Source: Aquiluna borgnonia
GTDB taxonomy: Bacteria; Actinomycetota; Actinomycetes; Actinomycetales; Microbacteriaceae
Direction of reading: 5' to 3'
DNA length: 64,000 bases
Assembly (NCBI RefSeq): GCF_013283855.1
Contig: NZ_CP054056.1
Span: forward strand, 992,001 to 1,056,000
Positions 9,638 through 18,243 of the stretch are shown piece after piece. Both the position numbers and the translations under genes were made by a program. Position 1 is the first letter of the stretch. Every line of letters starts with the position of its first letter. The notes beneath the pieces are model-generated. The model saw only the letters and a program-made list of their open reading frames with translations, was not told the DNA's origin and made no database searches.

Positions 9638-10017
9638 AGCGCAACTACAACCGAGGCGGCCAGCATGGCCAAGGTGACCGGGCCCCAGAGTTTTCGCTCC
9701 TTGGAGCTGCGCGAGATGTTGTTCATGAGCGCAGAAAGCGCGCTAAAACCAACCAGGAACCAGTTCACCCAGGTGTTTAGCTCTGTGTCCAATAGCTTTG
9801 GTAGCCATCCCAATTGGCCAACGTAGTGGCCTGAAATTCCCAGGAGAACCAGGGTGGATACCGCGCTGGCAATCCGATACCTCAAAGGGAGCACGCCTGC
9901 ATTTTGCCCTCCGAAGGCATACTCACCTAGCGGTGCACCGAAGAGTATGGCCAACTGAAACAAAGCGCTGGCGAAAAAGGCAAAAACTAAAAATCCGGAG
10001 GCGAATGCTTCAAGCAT
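9634..10017 (-). CDS. Small membrane protein, function unknown
   Basis: 127 residues with about four hydrophobic segments (roughly 5-27, 45-67, 83-98 and 108-126). I do not recognise the family. RYRIASAV and NISRSSKERKLWGP are the conserved-looking loops. The assigned ATG and its GGAGG ribosome site lie inside the terminator hairpin that follows tRNA-Gln (9991-10031). Either translation is controlled by that structure or the true start is an internal TTG. Confidence 0.6.
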   Translation of the reverse strand: MLEAFASGFLVFAFFASALFQLAILFGAPLGEYAFGGQNAGVLPLRYRIASAVSTLVLLGISGHYVGQLGWLPKLLDTELNTWVNWFLVGFSALSALMNNISRSSKERKLWGPVTLAMLAASVVVAL

Positions 10018-10031
10018 TTACGCCTCCGGAT
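9985..10031 (-). terminator. Strong hairpin after tRNA-Gln, overlapping next start codon
   Basis: Arms ATCCGGAGGCG (9993-10003) and CGCCTCCGGAT (10021-10031) pair perfectly, with an inner AATGCT/AGCATT stem. On the minus strand TTTTTAGTTTTT follows. This is a textbook intrinsic terminator for the leuB-ilvE-FAH-gltX-tRNA-Gln transcript. The same bases contain the ribosome site and first codons of the membrane-protein gene at 9634-10017. Confidence 0.8.
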
Positions 10032-10039
10032 CTAAGTTG

Positions 10040-10111
10040 CTGGGATACCTGGACTCGAACCAAGAACAAAGGAACCAGAAACCTTCGTGTTGCCAATTAC
10101 ACCATATCCCA
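10040..10111 (-). tRNA. tRNA-Gln (anticodon CTG)
   Basis: 72 nt cloverleaf. Acceptor TGGGATA/TATCCCA, D arm GTGT/ACAC, anticodon loop TTCTGGT with CTG at 34-36 (reads CAG), and T arm with TTCGAGT. There is a T-T apposition at the top of the anticodon stem. No CCA encoded. It lies 29 bp behind gltX on the same strand and is probably cotranscribed with it. Confidence 0.92.
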
Positions 10112-10140
10112 ATGGGAGGACCGAGGTCCGAGGCTCTATC

Positions 10141-11646
10141 TTAGTGGGCCTTGAGAAAAGCCTCTAGTCGCTTCAGGCTTCTTTCTTTACCCAAGAGCTC
10201 CATGCACTCAAACAGCGGCGGGGTTACCCTGCGGCCCGAAATCGCGGTTCGAACCGGACCAAAGGCATTCCTTGGTTTTTCACCCAAGTCTTCAACCAGA
10301 GCCTGGTTCAGGGCCTGCTGGATAGCTTCGGTTTGCCACTGGGCAAGGCTCTCGAGTGCCGAGTGAGCGGCCTGGATGATGGCAGAGCTGTTCTCGGGCA
10401 ACTGCTCAAGGGCGTCCAGATCAAACTGCAATTCAGCATCATTCACGAACATAAATCCGAGCATGCCGCTGGCCTCAGAAAGCACTGTGATTCGCTCCTG
10501 GATCAACGGTGCGAGCTGGTTCAGCAGTGTCTGGTCGGCATCGGAAACCTCTGCTGGCAGCACCCCGGCAGACTGCAGGTAGGGCAGAATTCGGGCGGCG
10601 AAGTCATCGGGTTTCAAAAGCCGAATGTGAGCGGCGTTGATGGCATCAGCTTTTTTCTGATCGAAGCGAGCTGGATTCGGATTTACGTTCTCAACGTCAA
10701 AGTTCTGGCACAGCTCCTCGAGAGAGAAAATGTCGCGGTCAGCAGCGATTGACCAGCCGAGCAAAGCAAGGTAATTCAGCAGCCCCTCCGGGATGAAGCC
10801 ACGGTCCCGGTGCAAAAATAGGTTGCTCTCCGGGTTGCGCTTCGAAAGCTTCTTGTTGCCCTCGCCCATCACAAAGGGCAGGTGTCCAAATCTCGGAATG
10901 AAGCTGGCGATTCCCGCCTCATACATGGCGTTGTAAAGCGCAATCTGGCGGGGAGTGGAGGAGAGCAGATCCTCACCGCGCAGCACGTGGGTAATTCCCA
11001 TCAGGGCATCGTCGACCGGGTTCACCAGCGTGTACAGCGGCTGACCACCTGGTCTAACGACAACGAAATCCGGGAATGATCCGGCCGGGAAGGTGATTTC
11101 GCCGCGCACCAGGTCCACAAAGCTAATGTCCTGGTCCGGCACTCTCAGGCGGAGAGCGGGTTGGCGGCCTTCGGCCAGATACTGCTGCCGCTGGTCCTCT
11201 GAGAGCTCGCGCTCGGAGTTGTCGTAACCGAGCTGAACCGCTCGTCCGGCGGCGATATTGCGTGCTTCGATCTCCTCGGCAGAGAGAAATGACTCGTAAA
11301 TGTGTCCGGAGGCTTTTAGCTTCTCAACGACCTCGAGGTAAATCTCGCCGCGCTGCGATTGGCGGTAAGGCTCATTAGGTCCTCCGACCTCAACTCCTTC
11401 GTCCCAATCCATGCCCAGCCAGCGCAAGGCATCAATAATCTGGTGGTAACTGTCTTCTGAGTCTCTCGCCGCATCAGTGTCCTCGATACGGAACACAAAC
11501 TTGCCCCCGACTCGGCGGGCATAGGCCCAATTGAACAGTGCGGTGCGGACCAGCCCAACGTGCGGTGTGCCAGTTGGGGATGGGCAAAACCGGACTTTGA
11601 TGTCTTTGCCGGTAGCGGAAGTTGTGGGTGCAGTAATAAGGGTCAT
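10141..11646 (-). CDS. gltX: Glutamyl-tRNA synthetase
   Basis: Class I aminoacyl-tRNA synthetase of 501 residues. HIGH-type motif in [11 protein letters not shown] (residues 21-31), KMSKS-type motif in [10 protein letters not shown], and an alpha-helical anticodon-binding C-terminus. As in most actinobacteria it probably also glutamylates tRNA-Gln for later GatCAB amidation, which fits the tRNA-Gln gene directly downstream. That is inference. It starts 14 bp behind the FAH-family gene in the leuB-ilvE operon. Confidence 0.97.
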   Translation of the reverse strand: MTLITAPTTSATGKDIKVRFCPSPTGTPHVGLVRTALFNWAYARRVGGKFVFRIEDTDAARDSEDSYHQIIDALRWLGMDWDEGVEVGGPNEPYRQSQRGEIYLEVVEKLKASGHIYESFLSAEEIEARNIAAGRAVQLGYDNSERELSEDQRQQYLAEGRQPALRLRVPDQDISFVDLVRGEITFPAGSFPDFVVVRPGGQPLYTLVNPVDDALMGITHVLRGEDLLSSTPRQIALYNAMYEAGIASFIPRFGHLPFVMGEGNKKLSKRNPESNLFLHRDRGFIPEGLLNYLALLGWSIAADRDIFSLEELCQNFDVENVNPNPARFDQKKADAINAAHIRLLKPDDFAARILPYLQSAGVLPAEVSDADQTLLNQLAPLIQERITVLSEASGMLGFMFVNDAELQFDLDALEQLPENSSAIIQAAHSALESLAQWQTEAIQQALNQALVEDLGEKPRNAFGPVRTAISGRRVTPPLFECMELLGKERSLKRLEAFLKAH

Positions 11647-11660
11647 AACAGCTAGAAAGC

Positions 11661-12413
11661 TTATGCGACAGTGCTGCGCAAAACGCCAATGCCCTCAATC
11701 TCGCACTCGATTGAATCGCCGTGGTCAATACGTGAAATTCCAGCCGGTGAACCAGTCAGAATTACATCTCCGGGAAATAGCGTGACGTTCTGAGACACAT
11801 AGGAAACTAGGGTCTTGGCATCGAAGATCATCTCCGAGGTCATTGAATTTTGGCGTTGCTCGCCGTTGATCTTTGAACCGATGTGCTGCTGGGTTGGGTC
11901 AAAATCCGTCTCAATCCATGGCCCCAGCGGGCAGAAAGTGTCAAAACCCTTCGATCTTGCCCACTGCAAGTCCGTGAACTGCAAGTCTCGGGCTGTGATG
12001 TCGTTACCGATGGTGTATCCCAAAACGTGCTCATCAACCTGCTCAACCGATATGTTTTTGGCCTTCTTGCCAATTACCACGGCCAGCTCGACCTCAATCT
12101 CAACCTGGTTTGACTGCCAAGGGAGCTCAACCACGGCATCTGGGTCAGTCAGTGCATTCAGACCCTTGAAGAACATCAGCGGTTCGTCAGGGACATCCTG
12201 AGAGATTTCAGCAGCGTGAGCGGCGTAGTTCATGCCGATGCAGATGATCTTGCTTGGAGCCACCGGGGCTAACAACTTCAGGCTCGAAAGACTGACCTCT
12301 TGACCGGTGAAACTAATTCCGTCAAAGGGGTGACCCGCAATTAGCTTGACCGTGGAATCCTCGACGACTCCGAACCTGACCTCATTGTCTAGGTTGAACC
12401 TTGCAATTCGCAT
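11661..12413 (-). CDS. Fumarylacetoacetate hydrolase family protein
   Basis: 250-residue FAH-fold enzyme. [34 protein letters not shown] (metal-binding Asp/Glu) and the C-terminal [12 protein letters not shown] are all family signatures. Members hydrate, hydrolyse or decarboxylate acylpyruvates and oxaloacetate. Actinobacterial copies beside gltX or leucine genes are common and often called 2-hydroxyhepta-2,4-diene-1,7-dioate isomerase, which I do not trust here. Housekeeping acylpyruvate or oxaloacetate disposal is as likely. Starts 4 bp after ilvE. Confidence 0.88.
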   Translation of the reverse strand: MRIARFNLDNEVRFGVVEDSTVKLIAGHPFDGISFTGQEVSLSSLKLLAPVAPSKIICIGMNYAAHAAEISQDVPDEPLMFFKGLNALTDPDAVVELPWQSNQVEIEVELAVVIGKKAKNISVEQVDEHVLGYTIGNDITARDLQFTDLQWARSKGFDTFCPLGPWIETDFDPTQQHIGSKINGEQRQNSMTSEMIFDAKTLVSYVSQNVTLFPGDVILTGSPAGISRIDHGDSIECEIEGIGVLRSTVA

Positions 12414-12417
12414 GCGC

Positions 12418-13512
12418 TTAGTCTGCCAGCTTCAGCATCCAGTTATGGCGGTCAGGCCTGATTCCGTATTGAATTCCAGTTAGTTCCATTCGCATCTCAA
12501 CGGTTAGTCGACCGGGTTCATTTCCGCCGATCACAATTTCTTCGACACTTGACTTCAAGGTTCCAACCGGAGTGATAACGGCGGCGGTGCCACAGGCAAA
12601 GACCTCCACGATATCTCCGGTTTTCACGCCCTCACGCACCTCATCGAGCGAAACTTTTCGCTCCTGAACCTCGATACCTCGATCGCGCATCAGAGTTATT
12701 ACGGAGTCCCTGGTGATTCCGTGCAGGATTGTGCCATCGAGCGATGGGGTAGCGACGTGCCCGTCTCTGTAAACAAAAAACAGGTTCATACCGCCAAGTT
12801 CCTCGATGTAGGTCGAAGTCTCGGCATCCAGGAACATCACCTGCGAGCAGCCATTTTCGTAGCCCACCTGCTGAGCAAGCAGCGAGGCTGCGTAGTTCCC
12901 ACCGGTCTTAGCCTCACCGGTGCCATGCTTTCCGGCCCTGGCTGAATCCAGTGCAATCCAGATTGAAACCGGCTTGACGCCGCCGGTGAAGTAAGGTCCA
13001 ACCGGGCTGGCAATTACTCGGTACTCGGCCCGCTGCGCAGCCCTGACTCCAAGGAAGTTTTCCGCCGCAATCTCAAAAGGTCTGAAGTAAAGAGTCTTCT
13101 CGCCCTCGGGAGTAGGCACCCAAGCACCGTCGACCGCAATGAGCTGGCGAAGAGATTCAACGAAAATTTCCGCAGGCAGCTCGGGTAGCGCCATGCGACG
13201 AGCGGAGCGCTGGAGCCTGGCCGCGTTAGCCTCTGGGCGGAAGGTCCAGATGGAACCGTCTTGGTGGCGGTAGGCCTTGATGCCCTCAAAGATTTCTTGC
13301 CCGTAGTGCAGCACCGCTGCCGAGGGGTCCATCATGATCGGGCCGTATGGAATTACCTCGGCCGAATGCCAACCCTTGTCCTTCTCCCAGACCACGACCA
13401 CCTGGTGGTCGGTTAGCTTGGCCCCAAAGACTGGGTTTGCGATGATCTCCTCCCGCTCAGACGCGGGAGTTGGGTTTGGGTTTCGAGTTACTTTGAATTC
13501 CATCTGTGCCAC
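12418..13512 (-). CDS. ilvE: Branched-chain amino acid aminotransferase
   Basis: PLP fold-type IV transaminase that interconverts Leu/Ile/Val and their 2-oxo acids. The 364 residues match the long IlvE type of actinobacteria. The PLP lysine is in GTGEAKTGGNYAASLL, with YFRPFEIA, EELGGMNLFFV and FACGTAAVITPVG as further signatures. Its start abuts the leuB stop (13513), so the two are coupled. Confidence 0.96.
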   Translation of the reverse strand: MAQMEFKVTRNPNPTPASEREEIIANPVFGAKLTDHQVVVVWEKDKGWHSAEVIPYGPIMMDPSAAVLHYGQEIFEGIKAYRHQDGSIWTFRPEANAARLQRSARRMALPELPAEIFVESLRQLIAVDGAWVPTPEGEKTLYFRPFEIAAENFLGVRAAQRAEYRVIASPVGPYFTGGVKPVSIWIALDSARAGKHGTGEAKTGGNYAASLLAQQVGYENGCSQVMFLDAETSTYIEELGGMNLFFVYRDGHVATPSLDGTILHGITRDSVITLMRDRGIEVQERKVSLDEVREGVKTGDIVEVFACGTAAVITPVGTLKSSVEEIVIGGNEPGRLTVEMRMELTGIQYGIRPDRHNWMLKLAD

Positions 13513-14541
13513 CTAAATAAGTTCCAGAATGCTCTGGGCAATCTGATCAGTTGAACGCTTGGTTTCTCCACGGTTAGCCAGGTCGTGCTCAACCGCATTT
13601 TCAATTCGCTCGGCCGCCTCAAGGTAACCCAGGGACTTGGCCAGCAGCGCTGCAGAAAGGATGGCTGCAGTTGGATCAGCGAGATTTTTTCCCGCGATGT
13701 CTGGGGCTGATCCGTGAACGGGTTCGAACATGGATGGGAATGCCCCGGTGGGGTTTAGATTAGCGGATGCCGCCAGCCCAATCCCACCGCAAATAGCTGC
13801 AGCCAGATCGGTGATGATGTCTCCGAACAGGTTGTCGGTCACGATCACGTCAAAGCGCTGGGGTGAATTCACCATGTGGATAGTGGCGGCATCGATGTGC
13901 AGGTAGTCGTGCGTGACATCCGGATACTTGGCCGCAACCTCTTCAACGACCCTCAGCCAAATCTTGCCCGCGTGCACCAGCACGTTGGTTTTGTGGACCA
14001 GGGTGACGTGCTTGCGGTCTCTGGTCGAGGCGAGGTTGAAGGCGAACTCCACCGCTCTGCGAACTCCAAAGGCGGTGTTCACCGAAACTTCGTTGGCAAT
14101 CTCCTGGTCGGTTCCAATCCGCAGTGCACCGCCGTTTCCAACGTAGGGACCTTCGGTACCCTCGCGCACCACGACGAAATCAATGCCGCTGGCATCTCTT
14201 AGTGGCGAGACAGCTCCGGGGAAAAGTCTTGATGGCCTGAGGTTGATGTGGTGATCAAAAGCAAATCTGAGCTTGAGCAGCAAACCCCGCTCGAGAACTC
14301 CGGAGGGCACCCTGGGGTCGCCAATAGCGCCTAGCAAAATGGCATCGTGCTGGCTGAGGGACTGCAGGTCTGATTCTGTTAGAGCCTCGCCGGTGGCAAG
14401 GAAACGGTCTGAACCTAGGTCATAGCTCGTGATGTCTAGTTCAACCGAACCGAGGGCTTTCTCCAGGGCCGCCACGGCCACCGAAGTGACCTCCGGTCCA
14501 ATTCCGTCTCCGGCGATAACGGCAAGGTTAATCGAGTTCAC
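13513..14541 (-). CDS. leuB: 3-isopropylmalate dehydrogenase
   Basis: NAD-dependent oxidative decarboxylase of the leucine pathway, 342 residues. It has GDGIGPEV near the N-terminus, [14 protein letters not shown] (substrate contact), and [15 protein letters not shown] plus [13 protein letters not shown] (Mg2+ and NAD contacts). The start is GTG 14541 with no clear ribosome site. An AAAGCCC/GGGCTTT inverted repeat lies just upstream. First gene of leuB-ilvE-FAH-gltX-tRNA-Gln. Confidence 0.96.
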   Translation of the reverse strand: MNSINLAVIAGDGIGPEVTSVAVAALEKALGSVELDITSYDLGSDRFLATGEALTESDLQSLSQHDAILLGAIGDPRVPSGVLERGLLLKLRFAFDHHINLRPSRLFPGAVSPLRDASGIDFVVVREGTEGPYVGNGGALRIGTDQEIANEVSVNTAFGVRRAVEFAFNLASTRDRKHVTLVHKTNVLVHAGKIWLRVVEEVAAKYPDVTHDYLHIDAATIHMVNSPQRFDVIVTDNLFGDIITDLAAAICGGIGLAASANLNPTGAFPSMFEPVHGSAPDIAGKNLADPTAAILSAALLAKSLGYLEAAERIENAVEHDLANRGETKRSTDQIAQSILELI

Positions 14542-14594
14542 TAAAGCCCCAATGCAGTTTGTTTGTTACAACTTTAGGGCTTTGGTACCGGCTA

Positions 14595-15191
14595 TTACCG
14601 CCTTATAAGCATTGTGAGGTCTATGGCCTGCCGAATTCCCTTATCGGTCTGGACGTCTCGGCCTCGATGCTCGACCCTTCCGGAAATACCGTGCTCCAAA
14701 AGCCATGCCTCAAGTTGACCGGCGGAGGGTAGGACCCGCTCCGACTGCGGACCGCCATAGCCAGAACGAAGGTTTTCTCGCGCGTGCCAAACACCAAAAA
14801 TCACACCCGAGCTCTGCTGATTGAGCGCATTGTCGAGCGCAAGTTTCAACTGCTCCCAGGGAAGCTGAAGATAGGCAATCACAATCAGGTCGGGATCAAA
14901 TGAAAACTTCGCAGACCGAGCATCAGCAAGATTGGCTCGGACTTTGAGCTTTTGGTCAGTGGCTCGCTCCTGAAACTTCTCGAGCGCTACCTTCGAAAAC
15001 TCAACATTCTCAACCTCCCAGCCGCGTGAAGCAAACCAGAGGGCATTGCGCCCCTCACCCCCGGCCAGATCCACCATGGAACCTGCAGGCAGGTCTGAGA
15101 GTTTTTCAACAACAAACTGATTTGGCTCCAAAGACCAAACCGACTGGGAAGCGCGGTAGCGCTCATCCCAGTCGTTCGGTTGCATTTCCAA
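14595..15191 (-). CDS. Class I SAM-dependent methyltransferase
   Basis: 198 residues with a Rossmann methyltransferase core: SMVDLAGGEGRNALWFASRG (SAM motif I), VENVEFSKVALEK (motif II) and DLIVIAYLQLP (motif IV). TehB/ubiE-like small methyltransferase. The acceptor substrate is unknown. It follows the rhodanese lipoprotein gene by 1 bp on the same strand, so it may be cotranscribed from the CstR-type operator at 15578. That makes a link to sulfur, selenium or thiol methylation worth considering. Confidence 0.8.
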   Translation of the reverse strand: MEMQPNDWDERYRASQSVWSLEPNQFVVEKLSDLPAGSMVDLAGGEGRNALWFASRGWEVENVEFSKVALEKFQERATDQKLKVRANLADARSAKFSFDPDLIVIAYLQLPWEQLKLALDNALNQQSSGVIFGVWHARENLRSGYGGPQSERVLPSAGQLEAWLLEHGISGRVEHRGRDVQTDKGIRQAIDLTMLIRR

Positions 15192-15192
15192 A

Positions 15193-15561
15193 CTAATCGG
15201 TGACTATTGCTAGCCCGGTTGCGGCCGAGGCGTTGGCAACTGAACCACCATTGACCAGATTTCCCGTGAAGCCAGCAGACTTCATGTAGTCAATCGCCTG
15301 ACCGGCTCGGTTTCCGGAGCGGCAGTAAATGTAATAGTCGGCAGCCTTGTCTAGGTTTTCCAGCTGTGCAGCAAAGTCAGCGTCAGCCAGTCCGATGCGG
15401 ATTGCGCCCTCGAGGTGACCGGAGTCCCACTCCTCTACGGTGCGGACATCGATGATTGCGGCGTATGAGCTCGGGTCCTGAGCCTCAGGCGCACAGGCGG
15501 AGAGCGAAACCGTTGCAAATACTGCAACAACGGCGGCAACAAGGAGCTTGAAAATCTTCAT
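15193..15561 (-). CDS. Rhodanese-domain lipoprotein
   Basis: About 122 residues. Signal peptide with lipobox SLSAC, then a single rhodanese domain with DVRTVEEWDSGHLEGAIRIG and active-site loop YCRSGNRAGQA (catalytic Cys). Predicted to be anchored outside the membrane, where it would transfer sulfane sulfur. The start at 15561 is chosen because the longer frame has no signal peptide and an AAAGGA site sits just upstream. It is transcribed divergently from the CstR-like gene over a shared operator. Confidence 0.88.
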   Translation of the reverse strand: MKIFKLLVAAVVAVFATVSLSACAPEAQDPSSYAAIIDVRTVEEWDSGHLEGAIRIGLADADFAAQLENLDKAADYYIYCRSGNRAGQAIDYMKSAGFTGNLVNGGSVANASAATGLAIVTD

Positions 15562-15577
15562 GTTTGATCCTTTCCAG

Positions 15578-15593
15578 ATACCCCCTAGGGTAT
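15578..15593. promoter_or_regulatory. CsoR/CstR-type operator
   Basis: ATACCCCCTAGGGTAT has half-sites ATACCC and GGGTAT around a 4-bp spacer. It lies between the rhodanese lipoprotein and the CstR-like repressor and just upstream of a TATAGT -10 candidate at 15598-15603. The half-site form matches operators of CsoR/CstR (DUF156) repressors. The same ATACCC-N4-GGGTAT form recurs at 20061-20076. Confidence 0.8.
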
Positions 15594-15633
15594 GTGTTAT
15601 AGTCATCAGAGTCAAATTAGAAGGCGAGTGTTT

Positions 15634-15891
15634 ATGCAAATTCCTCAGGAAGAACTGGACGCAGTCAGAAAGCGTTTGGCAAGAGCGCAGGGTCAACTCG
15701 GAGGCATCATAAAAATGGTCGAAGAGGGCCGCGAATGCACCGACGTGCTGACCCAGATGGCAGCCGCTCAGGCTGCAATCAACCGTGCAGCGTTTTCGCT
15801 GATAGCCACCGGAATTGCAAACTGCGGGTCAGATGCCGAGGGCATCGCAGACCGGGCCAAACTAGAAAAAGCTTTCTTGGCACTGAGCTAG
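15634..15891 (+). CDS. CstR-like persulfide-sensing repressor (DUF156)
   Basis: 85-residue all-helical CsoR-family repressor. Cysteines C35 (GRECTDVL) and C64 (GIANCGS) match the two reactive cysteines of CstR. The copper-ligand histidine that CsoR carries four residues before the second Cys is a Gly here, so persulfide rather than copper sensing is expected (inference from family knowledge). I prefer ATG 15634 with AGAAGGCGAG in front. The longer frame from 15592 would begin inside the operator. Followed by three sulfurtransferase genes. Confidence 0.88.
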   Translation: MQIPQEELDAVRKRLARAQGQLGGIIKMVEEGRECTDVLTQMAAAQAAINRAAFSLIATGIANCGSDAEGIADRAKLEKAFLALS

Positions 15892-15910
15892 GAAGCAGAA
15901 AGGAACCAAA

Positions 15911-16228
15911 ATGGCACAGGAAGTAACAATCGACGAACTAGAGAGCGCAATCGACAACGGAGCTTTTGTTCTGGATGTCAGGGAGGCCGATGAGTTCCAG
16001 GCCGGCCATGTCCCAAATGCCCGCCACATTGCCCTGAATACTGTTCCTGATCAACTTGCTCTAATCCCTGCGGACAGCAGGATTTGGGTGATTTGCCAGG
16101 CTGGCGGCCGCTCAATGAAGGCCGCAAATTTCCTTGAGGCTCAGGGTTACGACGTGGTTTCCGTTGCTGGAGGAACTGGGCAGTGGATTGCCGCGGGTAA
16201 AAAGGTCTCGTTTGAGGAAAGCGTCTAG
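15911..16228 (+). CDS. Single-domain rhodanese
   Basis: 105-residue cytoplasmic rhodanese. DVREADEFQAGHVPNARHI and the active-site loop CQAGGRS with catalytic Cys are intact. Likely a persulfide carrier or sulfurtransferase in sulfide detoxification. AGAAAGGAACC precedes the ATG. The stop overlaps the GTG of the next rhodanese, so translation is coupled. Confidence 0.9.
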   Translation: MAQEVTIDELESAIDNGAFVLDVREADEFQAGHVPNARHIALNTVPDQLALIPADSRIWVICQAGGRSMKAANFLEAQGYDVVSVAGGTGQWIAAGKKVSFEESV

Positions 16229-16560
16229 TGGGACTGTTCGACTTTTTCAAAAAGAAGTACCAGACCGTCTCCCCGGCTAAGGCCAAAGAGGCTCAGGATG
16301 CGGGCGCCCTTCTAATTGACGTTCGGGAGTCTCATGAGTACCGTTCTGGCCACGCTCCTGGGGCAAAGCACATTTCGGTTCAGGTAATCGAGCGTCGTCT
16401 AGGAGAGATCCCGAAGGAGCGACCCATCTTGGTGATGTGCCAGTCGGGTATGCGCAGTCAGCGGGCCGCTGAGATCCTCAGCCGCAACGGGTACCAAGTA
16501 ATGAACGTCTCGGGTGGAATTGTGAACTGGCAGCGAGCTGGAATGAAGGTAGTGAAGTAA
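16228..16560 (+). CDS. Second rhodanese with basic N-terminal extension
   Basis: 110 residues, start GTG overlapping the previous stop. A short amphipathic lysine-rich N-terminus (LFDFFKKKYQ) precedes the rhodanese domain with DVRESHEYRSGHAPGAKHI and active-site CQSGMRS. It resembles the rhodaneses fused or adjacent to membrane sulfur-import modules. No transmembrane helix is visible here. The stop overlaps the ATG of the reductase (TAATG). Confidence 0.88.
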   Translation: MGLFDFFKKKYQTVSPAKAKEAQDAGALLIDVRESHEYRSGHAPGAKHISVQVIERRLGEIPKERPILVMCQSGMRSQRAAEILSRNGYQVMNVSGGIVNWQRAGMKVVK

Positions 16561-18206
16561 TGAAGGTAGTCATTGTTGGCGGCGTCGCCGGAGGTATGTC
16601 TGCGGCAACCAGGTTGCGTCGACTGAGGGAAGATGCCGAAATCATCATCTTCGAGCAGGGTCCCCACGTCTCATATGCAAACTGCGGGTTGCCCTACCAC
16701 GTAGGAGAGGTAATCCCAGCGGAAAAGGATTTGCTGCTTCAGACTCCGCAGTCCTTGAAGAATCGCTTCAATCTGGACGTCCGGGTCAACTCAAGAGTCA
16801 CCAGCATCAACAAAGAGGCCAAGACCGTAGCAGTCAAGAACCTGCAGACCGGTGAGACTTACACCGAGAGCTATGGCTCCCTGGTGCTCTCCACCGGAGC
16901 AAAACCCCGCATGGTTCCCATTCCGGGCCTAGAGCGCGCGGTGGTGCTGCGCGACGTACCCGATGCCGTAAAAATCAAGGAACTTGTTGACCAGAAGAAG
17001 ATCTCCTCTGCCGTTGTAATTGGTGCTGGGTTCATCGGTGTCGAGCTCGCAGAGAACCTTCAGCACCGCGGGATTCAAACCACGATCGTGGAGTTCCGCG
17101 AGAACATCCTGCCGCAGTTTGACCCCGAGATGATTGAGCCGATGCAGGCCGAACTAGTCAAGCACGGCATCAAACTTGCTCTATCCTCAGAGACAGCTGA
17201 AGTCAGAGAAAAGACTCTCGTCCTAAAAGACGGCCGCGAGTTTGATGCTGACCTCGTTGTAGCCGCCATCGGCGTGGTTGCCGACCACGAGTTGGCAGTA
17301 AACGCAGATCTAAAGATTGGCCCGGCCGGCGGCATCTGGGTGGACGATCAGATGCGCACCAGTGACCCCAACATTTACGCAGTCGGTGACGCAGCTGAAA
17401 AGACGAGTGCTATAACCGGTCAAAACCAAATGATTTGGCTGGCTAACCTCGCGAATCGCCACGGCCGCTTGGTAGCCGATGTGATTGCCGGAGAGAGAGT
17501 CGCTGCACGAGCTTCGATTGGAACCGGAATCATCGGTGCCTACGGCATGGCGGCAGCCCTAACCGGCTTGACTGAAGGCCTTGCTAAGCGCATGGGCATC
17601 CCCCACCAGGTGATTCACCTGCACCCGGGCAGCCACGCTGGCTACTATCCGGGGGCCGAGCGAGTCTCACTGAAGGTGCTGTTCGACCCAGAAAGCGGCA
17701 AGTTGCTTGGCGCCCAAGGTATTGGTAGAGACGGTGTTGACAAGCGAATTGACGTCATCGCCACTGCTATTTACGCAGGTTTGACCATTGACGATCTAAT
17801 GAACCTTGAACTGGCTTACGCTCCTGCTTTTGGAAGCGCCAAGGACGCCATCAACCAGACTGGTTACGTTGGAAATAACGTCCGCGAGGGTAAGACTCCC
17901 AACATTCAGTGGCACGAGGTTGAAGCTGCCCAGCAGGCAGGCGCCGTTGTGGTTGACGTTCGCACCGAGGGTGAACACCAGGCTGGAAATATTCCAAATA
18001 CGGAACTGATTCCAGTTGATTCGCTTCGCAATCATGTTGCTGAACTAATGGGCAAGGACGTGATTGTGACCTGTGAGGTTGGACAGCGCGGTCACACCGC
18101 CACCCAGATTCTCAGAAGTCACGGCATCAAGGTGCGAAACCTCGACGGTGGCTACACCACCTGGCGCTCAGGCATGGATGCTCGCGAAAGAGCGGCTCAA
18201 AAGTAG
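16560..18206 (+). CDS. CoA-disulfide reductase/rhodanese fusion
   Basis: 548-residue flavoprotein. FAD-binding GGVAGGMSAATRLRR at residues 7-21, a single redox cysteine C42 (SYANCGLPYHVG) as in CoA-disulfide reductases and Npsr, and a second nucleotide-binding site GAGFIGVELAENL. The C-terminal rhodanese domain (about 450-548) has loop CEVGQRG. Such CoADR-RHD enzymes reduce CoA persulfide or polysulfide with NAD(P)H. Last gene of the cstR operon, followed by a strong terminator. Confidence 0.93.
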   Translation: MKVVIVGGVAGGMSAATRLRRLREDAEIIIFEQGPHVSYANCGLPYHVGEVIPAEKDLLLQTPQSLKNRFNLDVRVNSRVTSINKEAKTVAVKNLQTGETYTESYGSLVLSTGAKPRMVPIPGLERAVVLRDVPDAVKIKELVDQKKISSAVVIGAGFIGVELAENLQHRGIQTTIVEFRENILPQFDPEMIEPMQAELVKHGIKLALSSETAEVREKTLVLKDGREFDADLVVAAIGVVADHELAVNADLKIGPAGGIWVDDQMRTSDPNIYAVGDAAEKTSAITGQNQMIWLANLANRHGRLVADVIAGERVAARASIGTGIIGAYGMAAALTGLTEGLAKRMGIPHQVIHLHPGSHAGYYPGAERVSLKVLFDPESGKLLGAQGIGRDGVDKRIDVIATAIYAGLTIDDLMNLELAYAPAFGSAKDAINQTGYVGNNVREGKTPNIQWHEVEAAQQAGAVVVDVRTEGEHQAGNIPNTELIPVDSLRNHVAELMGKDVIVTCEVGQRGHTATQILRSHGIKVRNLDGGYTTWRSGMDARERAAQK

Positions 18207-18212
18207 AAAAAG

Positions 18213-18240
18213 AAAAAGGGCCCCAAGGGGCCCTTTTTTT
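18213..18240. terminator. Bidirectional intrinsic terminator
   Basis: Stem AAAAGGGCCCC/GGGGCCCTTTT with an AA loop followed by T residues on both strands. It closes the sulfur operon from the left and serA from the right, which converge here. Confidence 0.92.
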
Positions 18241-18243
18241 CAA

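Noticed and set aside
15592-15633. Longer start for the CstR-like gene
   Set aside because: It would begin inside the operator and adds 14 residues without family similarity. The ATG at 15634 has a ribosome site.
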